Source of the DNA: Hypomyces perniciosus
Taxonomy: Eukaryota > Ascomycota > Sordariomycetes > Hypocreales > Hypocreaceae
DNA length: 64,000 nt
Reading direction: 5' to 3'
Assembly: GCA_008477525.1 (NCBI GenBank)
Contig: SPDT01000006.1
Span: 1,639,501-1,703,500 of the forward strand
The translations under genes and the position numbers were made by a program. How positions within the stretch are numbered: the first letter of the stretch is position 1; every line of letters begins with the position of its first letter. This document shows positions 1-10,592 of this stretch, piece after piece. Below the pieces are notes generated by a model. It worked only from the letters and a program-made list of their open reading frames with translations. It had not been told where the DNA came from and ran no database searches.

Positions 1-816
1 GAGGAGCTTCTTTCCTCACAGTGGATGAAGAAGGGAGGGATCGAAGCCCCAAATGTCAAGGCCATGTCTTCTCTTTCGACTGACCTGTCGAATCTTGTGG
101 CAGAAACCATTCTTAACCATGGCGAGCTCAAGAAGCGTGCTGCTGTTATCAAGCAGTGGATCAAGATTGCACAGCAGTGTCTTGAGCTTCACAACTATGA
201 TGGCCTTATGGCTATAATCTGCAGTCTCAACAGCAGTACCATCAGTCGTCTACGGAAGACGTGGGACGCCGTGTCTCTGAAGCGGAGGGAGATACTACGT
301 AATCTACAGGAGATTGTGGAACCGTCACAGAACAACAAAGTTCTTCGTACTCGACTGCACGACCATGTACCACCATGTCTGCCCTTCCTCGGAATGTATC
401 TTACGGATTTGACATTTGTTGACATTGGCAACCCGGCAACGAAGCAAATGTCGTTGGGTAGCGAGTCGGAGGAAGATGGTGCGTGCGGGTTGACGGTTGT
501 CAATTTTGACAAGCATACTCGTACGGCCAAAATCATCGGCGAGCTCCAGCGATTTCAGATTCCTTATCGACTGATAGAGCTGCCCGACATGCAGGACTGG
601 TTCTCGGCACAGATCCAGCGAATCCGCGAAGGAGATCAAGGAAACGTCCAGGTTACATACTACCGCAGAAGTCTCTTGCTCGAACCCCGCGAGACGACTG
701 CCCGCCGTGAGGTTGAGACACCAACACCGACACCACCATCAACCGCAGTGTCCCGCGGAGATCTTTTCAGTTGGATGACGCGAGGCGGCCAAGGTCTGGC
801 ACCAACATCTATATAA
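1..816 (+). CDS. Ras guanine-nucleotide exchange factor (CDC25 family), C-terminal part
   Basis: The reading frame is open from base 1 and ends at the TAA at 814-816, so about 271 C-terminal residues are visible and the 5' part lies outside the window. The sequence matches the catalytic RasGEF (CDC25 homology) domain. It has the helix containing LKKRAAVIKQWI, the stretch NYDGLMAIICSLNSSTISRL, and the block PPCLPFLGMYLTDLTFVDIG, which are the classic conserved blocks of Cdc25/SOS exchange factors. Members load GTP onto Ras at membranes and feed the cAMP-PKA pathway. After the domain there is a low-complexity Pro/Thr tail (about residues 230-255). No intron is seen. The family is clear; which paralogue (Cdc25-, Bud5- or Ste6-like) cannot be decided without the N-terminus. 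Confidence 0.93.
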   Translation, partial: EELLSSQWMKKGGIEAPNVKAMSSLSTDLSNLVAETILNHGELKKRAAVIKQWIKIAQQCLELHNYDGLMAIICSLNSSTISRLRKTWDAVSLKRREILRNLQEIVEPSQNNKVLRTRLHDHVPPCLPFLGMYLTDLTFVDIGNPATKQMSLGSESEEDGACGLTVVNFDKHTRTAKIIGELQRFQIPYRLIELPDMQDWFSAQIQRIREGDQGNVQVTYYRRSLLLEPRETTARREVETPTPTPPSTAVSRGDLFSWMTRGGQGLAPTSI

Positions 817-1825
817 ATTCATCCTGATGCTTCTCCCTTGCTTTTTTTTCTTTTCAAGAGTTACGCCTGGAACGACTGGGTTGGAAATGATTTGAACCTA
901 TACTTACCTCTGCGTACATATTCCTCATTGGTACCTACCTTCGACTCTGATACCCAAACCTTACTGTGTTTTATTTCTTTTTTGCTATTGGGAGACATTT
1001 CTCTCGAATTTGAACAGTACCAACGTCTGTTTTCGAATGACTGCATTTTTCATGAGCGAGAAACTGGCGTTCGTTTGTCTTTATTAGGCTATACCAGCAC
1101 AGCTGAGTGCAATCGGAAGCCCGTACACCCAACGAGAGTTTGGAGAAGTTAGTTATTTTAACCTCCAGTACCGGTGCAGGCTCAGCCCGGGAGAACATGA
1201 GAGCAGCTGATCTTGGTTTGATTTGCTTCGCTGCTAGGAAATTGGAGAGCTCGTCTTGGAGGATAGGGGTTGGGTATTGACTTGGTTTTTTTTACACGCT
1301 GAGCTTCTGCATTTCAGGCTACGAGAAGGAGTTTGTGATTTCTTTGCAAGACGAGTTCATAGGCGTTGAAAAGGATGAACCTGGAAGTGAATGCACTGTC
1401 TGGGATGGCACGAGACTTGGCTTATGGATGGATTGATGGGAAATCTTGAGCGGAACCTGACGCGCCAATTACACAAAAAGGGCGTTATGACAGGATGGCT
1501 GACTCGCAAATATAAAAAAATTTGTGTGTCAAGATAAATATGTACCAAGTGACGAACTGACCAGAACGGAAAGAAGACGTAGATTTCAATGAGAACGTAT
1601 GATTATCATTCGAACAAATAGCTTCGACGGGTAGATGTGAACGCTAATGCAAGCATAATTGCAGACAGGATCACGATGTGACGCACGAGGACATTCTAGT
1701 AGGTAGTAGTAGTATGCTCATACTCCGTAGATGGAACTGACCCGGATCCACGGAGGCGGAGATGGTGAGGCGGTGGACTGATACGGACGATGATGGACAC
1801 TAATACAAGGGAAGCTCGAATAGTA

Positions 1826-1838
1826 CCCCCCCCCCCCC
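1826..1838. repeat. Poly-C run
   Basis: Thirteen C bases in a row, followed by a G/C-rich segment. It is intergenic, and its exact length may be affected by sequencing error. Confidence 0.9.
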
Positions 1839-2401
1839 TCCGGGTGCCCCCTGGGGTTTGGGAAACCGGGCTCCGGCCGCAGTGGGTATCGGGAGAACGG
1901 AATCCAACGTGTGAAATCGAACGGCTATCATGTGTGGTAATGGACGGTTGCCTCTCGGCTCCGGTGAAACATGGCCATGTTGCTTCCCACGCACCCGTGG
2001 CGCTGGGCTAGACCATGAGTTACCCATCCGTTAAGCCGTTGGTTGACACAAACATGTGTACTTTGACATCTTTTTTGGGAGAAGGATATAGGGATTACTA
2101 TGAAAATGATATTTTACAATGAGATGAGAGATGCGATGTGCTCTTCCTGGACTGAGGCGTTCTTGGTGGCGTTTGACACTTCTCGTTTGAATGTCAGGTA
2201 CTTGGCACCTCTTGGCCACGAGGCGAATGTAACATCAAGACCATTGATCCATGTACATACAATGTTGTACAATGTTGTACGGTAAGGTTGTAGGGAGGGA
2301 TGAGTGGCCAAGGCGGGGTCCCAAGGGGCCGTACCGACAGGAGGCTTATGTACCCAGCCGGATCTACGGAGTACGGATTAGTATTGATTGACTCCCTGGA
2401 A

Positions 2402-2514
2402 TAGCTATAGATAATAACAATGGCCAGATGTACTTGGGGTAGTTGGAGATCCTTGGAATAGCTGGAGATTTGTAGAGTAGCTAGAGATTCCTGAGCAGCC
2501 AGAGCTTGCGAGAA
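2402..2514. repeat. Degenerate 19-bp tandem repeat, six units
   Basis: Units begin at 2402, 2421, 2440, 2459, 2478 and 2497. The three central units read TAGTTGGAGATCCTTGGAA, TAGCTGGAGATTTGTAGAG and TAGCTAGAGATTCCTGAGC, giving a core of TAGCTNGAGAT. The outer units are more decayed. The period of 19 is held without gaps, which argues for decay of a former perfect minisatellite. Confidence 0.7.
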
Positions 2515-4424
2515 TAGCAAGTGATAAAGGGAATAGCCATGCAGTACTCCGTAGAAATTACGTAGTACGAGAATATCCGGATTGGAGAATCCACGTGGCA
2601 AGGAAGACATGAGAAAAATGTACCCTGCCAGCTTGGCGAGGGCCGCCACATACAGCTCTTCACCTTCAACCTCCATTCTATCAAGATGTCACACAATTAT
2701 CTGGCATCAACAAGGTGAATGAATATCTATAGGACAAGCGTGAGCTCGTGCGTATGCATGCCCGAATGTTTACTAGCGTCTGCATCTGACAGTAAGTAGT
2801 GTGCTGCGCTTCTTGAAGATTTTGGCTGATAGTGTGAGTTGGCACGAGCCTGACTGGATGAGCGGCTGGATGAGCGGCTGGATATATGACTAAATAAATG
2901 GCAAGGGCTTGATTAGAGTAGCGTTAACTCCCAAGCTACGGAGCAGACACTACGAGTATGCATGACATGGTAGAATGGTTAAACTCCAATTTAACATGTG
3001 TACGAAGTACTCTATCTTTGTATGTATTCCCCGCGCCTAGGACAAAGATGGCCCCGACTCGTACGCCGCGATAAGAGAGGAGGCAAAAACACCAAAAATC
3101 ACCTGTGACTCGAGACGGTGGCGAGGGCCTCGGTTGCTGGCTAGCCTGACTCACCGAAGGGTCCAGGTTCCATACTAATACTGCTTGTATCAGCAAAAGC
3201 CACCTTCTGCAACGGGGGGCTGTCAGTTCACATCGGAAGAATAATAGTACTAGATACCTGGTGCATGAACAAAAGTGGCCAAGTCTCCTGAGAACATGTG
3301 GGATGTGGTTCAATGCTCTGCACCCCAGAGATCTACGTAGACTGCTATGCTAGACTGGCGATGGAAAAGTTGGAGTGCGGGTTGGGCTGGCAGATAGGAC
3401 AATCGATTGATTGCAGGCGGGAGGAGGAAACGTTACGTTACATACAAGGGTAGGCCAGCCTCGGAGAAAAAAAAAGTCCTGGTGTCCGGCTCTCACTCTT
3501 GTATGGAGCATATGGAGCAACGCTTCAGAGGCAGGTGACCCTTTGCCTATGGTCTTGGCTGTGACGGGCTGCTTTGGCGCCAGATTTGGCTCCTCGTACA
3601 ATCAGAAATACGGCCAATCCTTCCTCGAGGCTCGTGGCGAGTCGGGCGTCTGTGCTCATTCATATGTGTCTGGCCGGATTATCATCACGTCTCGCTTACA
3701 CGAGAAGAGTGCGCTAGAACAATGTCATCCCCCGGCACATGCTCGGGGGGCACTTATTATTCGGGTACGGCCATTTATGACTCCGTAATAATACGGGAGA
3801 CTAAGTTCTAGCCAGCCAGTCAGTAACCAACGGCAACGCCTCTTCGATCCGCGTCTCGACGCCAATTAGTGGCCGGGGCCATTCGGGCCTTCAGTCAGGC
3901 AGGCTTACGAAGGGCTGGGTGAGGGAGGATGAGACAAAGTTTGTCGGCGAAGAAGAAGGGTGTTACTGATAATAGCAATACGGAGTAGTTAGTAGTAGTA
4001 GTAAGGGCGATAGGGAAAACCAGCGACAATTCTGGCTAAATGTACGGAGTATCCCGCCTCGAGGACCGACTCTTTTACGATAGGTTCGTGGCACAGACGC
4101 CAAAAGATGACAAAGATGACATTTCACTGATTAAAAAACAAAGAAAAAATATCCGTACTCGTACTCTTGCCTGTTTGGGTTGGTCCTTGTTTGGAATGAA
4201 GGGAGAATGCAGGTTACCCACCTCATGTGCGATGCTACCACACCAAGAAACGAAGCTGTGCGGAGAGGTCTGTTCCAATTCGACCCTTGCTTGGCTTGGA
4301 TGGATCCCGTTGTTGTATTTGCTTTCTCTCGGCTGTAATGGGTAGGTTAGCATCAACGCTGTGGGCTGCATCATATGCACGTACAGCGTCACGATGGAAG
4401 GATTCGAGGCCCGACGCATCAATT

Positions 4425-4460
4425 AACTGTATATACTACTACTTCGTACTACTTCGTACT
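4425..4460. repeat. Pair of TACTTCGTA words
   Basis: Two copies of TACTTCGTA lie at 4440-4448 and 4450-4458, one base apart. They belong to the dispersed TACTYCGTA family found across the window's intergenic DNA. Confidence 0.8.
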
Positions 4461-5354
4461 TGGGTCTCAACTCTGATCGAGTCGCGTGCTTGTGGCGAGC
4501 GAGCGAGCTAGCCGAAGGGGGAGCGGCTCCGCTCTGCGGCTCATCGCTTCTCATCGAAGATGGCGTGGAAGCGCTCGCTGGCTCCAGATCAAATCCTGCC
4601 GGGCTGGCTCAGGCCAGGCCAAAGCCGAGTTTCCCCAATCTCCAATTGTCACGTAGCGTGTGTTGCAACGCTCTCCTCCATTCTTATCACGTCCTGTTGG
4701 GGTCCCCTCGGTGGCACCAACCAACCAGACAAGAGACATTGCTGCTACCAACGCCTCGGGATCCATGCTGTAGTCTACGTGTAGGTAGTATTGTCTTACA
4801 CACGGCTAGAGTCGATACCACAATCCCCATGTATGAGCCACGCGATGCATGGGCAGGCCTTGGGATAAAATTAACTTAAGCTCAAACTCGACGTACTACT
4901 GGTGATAGTATACTACTGCTACCTTGTGTGTGGTCTGACCCCCAGCCGCCTCCGCACTCATCTGTCCATCCATCCATCCATCTGGCAGCTAGGCGTGCAA
5001 AGGCAGCTTGTGGTTGTTCCATCCCCTGGAGCTTGGTCCGGAGTAAGCTTGCCGATACCACCCTCCAAGTCTCCAGTCGTATCTGCACCGCAGCCTTCAA
5101 ATATCGTCCAGTCCCCCCGCTTGATTCCAGATCGTCTCCGAGAGCTCGTTCCTCTTTGTCTACTCCAATCCACTGGACAAAGGTTGGATCTTCCATAACA
5201 GTTCGGCCTTGACTGGTTCCGCTTGAACGACACGCGCGCCGCCATCGACAACTCGCGTCTCACCGCGCACACCTTGCTCTCACTTATTCGGCGTGAAGGA
5301 TTCGTGGACAGGAAAGAAAAAAAAAAGCTTCTAGTTGATACAACACTATCCAAA

Positions 5355-7297
5355 ATGGCCGACGAGGAGAAGCAGACTCAGGACGTGGCCGTCGACTCCT
5401 ATGCGGCCACCCAGAACCCTCAGAATACTATTTCTGGCCGCCCCGCCGGCTGGATCTACAAGGGCTACAAGGTCTTCGGCACCGAGATCTGGTATGCTTC
5501 GCCCAAGATCCAACTGCTCATGATCTCCCTGGTGTGCTTCCTGTGCCCGGGTATGTTCAACGCCCTCACTGGTCTGGGAGGCGGTGGCCAGGTCGATCCC
5601 ACGGCCCAAGATCATGCCAGTGTCGCTCTGTACAGCACCTTTGCTGTCGTCGGTTTCTTTGCCGGCACTTTCGCCAACCGTCTCGGCCTCCGACTCACTC
5701 TCGCCCTCGGTGGTATCGGATACTGTGTCTACAGTGCTTCGTTCCTCAGCTACAACCACACCAAGAATATCGGTTTCGTCATTTTCGCTGGTGCTTTCCT
5801 TGGTGTTTGCGCCGGTCTCCTCTGGACTGCCCAAGGCGCTATCATGATGGCGTACCCCATGGAGGAGAAAAAGGGCCGCTATATCTCGTGGTTTTGGATC
5901 ATTTTCAATCTTGGTGCTGTCATTGGCTCCCTTGTGAGTATTTTATAAATCTTGTGTCTTCATTAAAGGAGCTCTTCAGAAGTCTGTATTGGGTGTCTGA
6001 AAAATGCTGACTTGTCACCCCATATTAGATCCCTTTGCTTCAGAACCTCAACAACACAGCCGGCACTGTCAACGACGGTACCTATGCCGCTTTTGTTGTT
6101 CTCATGTTCCTCGGATCTGTCCTTTCTCTCTTCATGCTGAACGCCGACAAGGTCATTCGTGAGGATGGCTCCAAGGTTGTCTTGATGAAGAACCCCTCAT
6201 GGTCCAGTGAGCTGATGGGTCTTTGGGAAACACTCTACCTCTCTCCCTGGATTCTTCTTCTCTTCCCCATGTTCTTCGCGTCCAATATCTTCTATACGTA
6301 TCAGAACAATGGCATGAATGCCGCCCACTTCAACATCCGAACTCGAGCCCTCAACAACTTGCTCTACTGGCTTGCCCAGATTGTCGGTGCCGTTATCAAT
6401 GGTTATGCTTTGGATTTCTCCAAGGTCCGTCGCAGCCTAAGAGCCAAGATCTCGTTTGTTACCCTATTTGCTCTTACCTTCGTCATCTGGGGTGGCGGAT
6501 ATGCTTGGCAGAAGAACCAGGTCACCCGCGAAGTGGCAGCCGACCCGGATTTCGAATCCCAAAAGATTGACTGGACTGCTGGCGGAGAAGTCTTTATTGC
6601 TCCCATGTTCCTCTATTTCTTCTACGGTTTGTATGATGCCATCTGGCAGACCTGCATCTACTGGTAAACCCTCTCACTTCGCACGACAACAAAACAAGTT
6701 CTAAACCATTTTACAGGTATCTCGGTGCGCTTTCCAACTCTGGCCGTAAGGCTGCAAACTTTGCTGGTAAGTTTTCACGCATATACTTTGTCTTGACCCC
6801 CAACATCAACGAGACGTTGCTAACAACATGGAATAGGCTTCCTCAAAGGTATACTCCCCCAGATCACTCTAAGCATCCAGAAAAGCAAGAAACAAACAAT
6901 AATAAACAATAATCTTCTGTTTTCAGCCCACCAAGCCCATCTTCTGCTTTGCACACGATCTTCAATACCCCAGCCCCAAAAGCCCCTATCTTGAACACCC
7001 CCAGACCATCCCAAACACCAAGAAAAGCAACAGAAAGTAAGAATCCCGCTGACCGACCGTCCAGGAATACAATCTTGCGGAGCGGCTGTCTTCTGGAGAT
7101 TGGATGGAATCAAGCAGCCGTACGATACCATCTTTGCTGCTACCTGGGCCATCCTGGCAGCCTCCCTATTATTCGCGGCCCCAGTTATCTTCCTCAAGAT
7201 TCAAGACCACGTTTCTGTTGAGGAAGATCTCAAGTTTAGCGATGAGACAATTGAGGATGTTGTCGTGGGAGCAGGCCAGAAGAAGGAGGAGGCATGA
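5355..7297 (+). CDS. UNC93-like membrane protein (DUF895/MFS fold)
   Basis: Proposed exons are 5355-5933, 6029-6663, 6717-6766, 6837-6848 and 7065-7297. Phases agree at every junction and the product is about 502 aa. About 11-12 hydrophobic segments are visible, starting near residue 55 (LMISLVCFLCPGMFNALTGL). The pattern WTAQGAIMMAYP with MEEKKGRYISWFW is typical of fungal UNC93/DUF895 proteins. These have a major-facilitator fold; transport substrates of the fungal members are mostly unknown. ATG 5355 is the first ATG in frame. Exon 4 is only 12 nt (FLK plus one base) and intron 4 is 216 nt, long for this window, so this junction is the weakest part; the joined sequence FLKGIQSCGAAVFWRLDG reads as the conserved block expected there. 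The tail is hydrophilic and acidic. Confidence 0.85.
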
Positions 7298-8246
7298 GAG
7301 ATGATGTTGTGGTGGTAGGGGGGCCATATTTTTTGGTGTACTCTTGGATGATAGCGAAGTTTTATTCACGCATCATGTTTCTCTGATGTTAATAATTTAC
7401 GAAACCTGAAGGAGGGCATTCTCCCGAGTTCAGTCTCAATATCATAACTTGTAGTTGTTGACCAGTGTTGTTGACATTGATGTTGTGATGGGTCCACACC
7501 ACGCCCCATCCCCAACGAAACCCAGGAAAATACCATTGAAAATTTACTGAGAAAAGAACACAGCACTACATCATTATTGAAACAGCAAATGGTTTTTATA
7601 AGAATGTTAGCTTTATCGTGTCGCAGTTGCCGCGTAGCCAGGTATATATAGCAGTTATGATATTCGATGTTCTGGGTATGATTCCAATGTGCTACTTTCC
7701 CACACTAAGGCTGCAGCATCACACGAAGCCAGATAAATATATGTTGGCTCACATCTAAGAAAAGGGAAGTATTGAGGCTTGAAATGGGGGCAGCCTTTTT
7801 GGTCAAAAGGGAAGGTATTTCTCCAACTCGGTCTCAGTAAATGATGGCTGCTGACTCACTATGCCGGCACAAGTTCCTGATCGTATTCACGTTACAGAAA
7901 TATCTGCTAAGCAAGATTTTTTAACGGAGTACTGGCTGGAATGATCTCTGCGTGAATGCGCCTAGCTACCAAGTCGAAGTTGTCATCTATGTACGATATG
8001 GCCCGCGACTCTGTCATTAAGGTCACCCAAGTAGAACACATTTTGCGACAACTGCTTGAGTGCAGCCGTCGCTGGTGCCAGTTCAACGACGGGGTGAGCA
8101 CGCGGCTCTTAACCCCGTTCACGTTTGATGCGTATGCGTTAACATCAATATATAACTTGATTAGAATAAGGATAAGGGATGAATACTTTGACATTAGAAA
8201 TATTAGGCTCCCATATATACACATGACTAAACAATATAAATGAACT

Positions 8247-8760
8247 AGATGCAAACGCCCGAGATAAATATTAGACTAAACAGAAACAAGCCAGGCGTAA
8301 GCGCCAAAGAAGATCAGGATCAAATAACAGGAGCAAACTAGGTATAAACGCCTAACATGAATTATATATACCAGACAAGCCATTTAAACTTTATTAACCC
8401 TTGGATTTTATACACTTAGCGATATCTTTGCCAGTTATACTATTAAGTTTTCGTGCATAGCCTAAAGAGATTTAATAGACTCAAGGACTTTAAGACTTTT
8501 TATTATATATATAACTTGTTATTAGTATTTATATAAAGCTTAGTGAAAACAAAATATATTTTAGCTATTTTATAGTTTAAATAATTTAAAATTTACAATA
8601 AGTTTATTATTTAATTTAAAGTTTATAAAGTATTAAAATTATATAAAATATAATATTATAAAGTATTATTTACTTAAATAATTGCGGATATATAGTAGAT
8701 TAATGATATTAAAGCAAAGTAATAGACAAAGGAAGCTAAAGAGCTTATAAAAGCTGCGAT
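8247..8760. repeat. AT-rich, RIP-like repeat relic
   Basis: Base composition shifts sharply to A/T from about 8360 to 8700, with runs of TATA, TTTAA and ATTATA and almost no CpG or GC words. This is the look of repeat-induced point mutation in ascomycete transposon remains. Just before it are three related 19-base words at 8242-8260, 8287-8305 and 8334-8352, each ending in AAACGCC or AAGCGCC and spaced 45-47 bases apart, suggesting a decayed tandem unit. No transposase or reverse-transcriptase frame survives and no terminal repeats could be paired by eye. Confidence 0.55.
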
Positions 8761-9975
8761 GCAGCAAAGTCCAAGTAGCAACCGTAGGTATGTGCAAAAT
8801 TAATAGGATATTCATGAGGGTAAGAACATATCCACTATCTCTAGCCTTATAACCAACCCCAAGAACCTGAGGCCCTTGACAGCCGGCTGCAGCATCACGC
8901 GAGGCAGCAACTGATACTATGTCTCTGTGACAATTAGTCGATCAGTTGAGAGCAGATTTCCCAGGGAGATTCGACAATAATAGTGGAAGAATCTCACAAA
9001 GTTGAGGGCGGACGCCACGTCATACCTGATGGCTTGTAGACGCCTGCGTCACTCTAGATACCGATCGATACATTGCGCTCCTGCATCAACGCTCTTGCAT
9101 CAACGCTCTGTACCACAAAACATCACATAGCCTATTATTCTCACAATTTCGTACTCAAGGCAAGCCTATGGATGATCGCCAAATAAAACAGACCCTAAAT
9201 GCTGCTGGTGTTTCAAACAACGGGATTGTTGGTGCTTGTTTGGCGGTTGCTGGTGTGCTGCGATTGGTCAAATGCAGCCAGCAAAGAGATGGCCTGAGCA
9301 ACCAGCCCCAGAACAGGGGGCTGCACACCAATCAAGAAGTTTGGGTGCTTTACTCCGTACACATGCGACGATATTGCATGACATAAAATACTACCTACTA
9401 CGAAGTACTGCCTGGCCAACTGGTTTTAGCCGCTGCAGGAGGAAAGCCGCACCAAGGCAAGCAGGTTGCGCTGGTAGTATATCTCATGGGTCCTATGACT
9501 AAGCCGCAGACTGGCGGCTATGATCGCGCTATTACTGATTGGACCACAGAGAGAACAACTGTAACGACCCAAACTCCTCTCCTCAAGCAGCAACTCTCAA
9601 CCAGTCATCCACGTTCAGCTTCCGTTGAACCTCCAGGCCCTTGGCTAGCTAAGATGTCTCCGCCGACACCATGACGCAGCTAATGTACGGACTCGCTCGT
9701 GAATACGATGGCGCAGGCCTCGCGACACTCAACCAGCGGGTTTGCCTGAATGACGGCCATCCAGTACCAGCGATGATGATGATTATGATGGAAAATCTTT
9801 GTTTGGGATGATACGACCATTTCGCCATTTGTGAGTTTGTGGTTGTTATTGTTTGAGCAGATCCACCACAGCCACTCTCTATTGTGAATTTTCCTGTCGT
9901 GCACGATGATACACAACAATAGGACCAACGTCACATTCAGTTCAGCTGACAATAGTCCTCATCAGTATTATTCCC

Positions 9976-9993
9976 CGACCGACCGACCGACCG
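9976..9993. repeat. (CGAC)n microsatellite
   Basis: Four uninterrupted CGAC units in intergenic DNA upstream of the Prm1 gene. Confidence 0.8.
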
Positions 9994-10592
9994 CCCGCCA
10001 GACCACTGATGGCAACCAAATGCCTGGTGCAAAAATATCCCGTCCTACCTTGGGGCGGTTTGAAGTCATGCCTGTCTAGGAAACAGCTCTCATCCTGACT
10101 GGTTGGTCAGACTCTGTGAGCGCTTAGCCAGATCCACCACAACTGCGGTTTCTCCGTGGTGAACTTCGTCTACGTATTGTCGGACTGCTTTCATTGTAGA
10201 ATCGGTGACTCAGGTGAGCGCATTTGGCTGCTTATTGTCTCTATAATCATTGTCCTCCCTCTTTTGACTCTTTTTTGTTTTTTATTTATGGTCCGTCCTT
10301 GTGCCTTTCTGTGTTCAATCTTTGTCACCCCTATGACACACTTCTCATTCAAACACCACGATGGATTTACTATAGATAATCTCTTTTGTTCTATTATTGT
10401 TTCTTGCACACTGTTTCGTTCCCCTCCCCTCACCACCTCGCCCCGTCATCGTCCTACCGGTATTTGGCAAAGCAACTCTCGCATTACAATCTTTGATTCA
10501 TATTCATCATCGACGGCCGGCCGCGACGACATCAGAACTTTCAACTTTCCATTTCTCACGCTGGTATAGATCTGCATTTACAAACCACCAAG

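Larger units (their letters stand above)
817..5354. other. Gene-free stretch with repeats
   Basis: No coding region is supported in these 4.5 kb; the open frames are short, overlap each other and match no family. The stretch holds a 13-base poly-C run (1826-1838), a degenerate 19-bp tandem repeat (2402-2514), a doubled 12-mer near 2857-2882, a (CCAT)n run near 4963-4981, and eight copies of the TACTYCGTA word. Its right end is the promoter and leader of the UNC93-like gene. Confidence 0.7.
7298..10592. other. Gene-poor stretch with AT-rich relic
   Basis: No coding sequence is supported. The part about 8247-8760 is very AT-rich and is annotated separately. TACTYCGTA words lie at 9351 and 9399. 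A (CGAC)4 run lies at 9976-9993. The last several hundred bases before 10593 are pyrimidine-rich and probably hold the promoter and leader of the Prm1 gene. Confidence 0.65.

Noticed and set aside
2194..2676. 160-aa minus-strand frame
   Set aside because: It runs through the decayed 19-bp repeat and has no family features.
4460..4879. 139-aa plus-strand frame
   Set aside because: No domain pattern; several overlapping frames in the same stretch suggest GC-driven chance openness.
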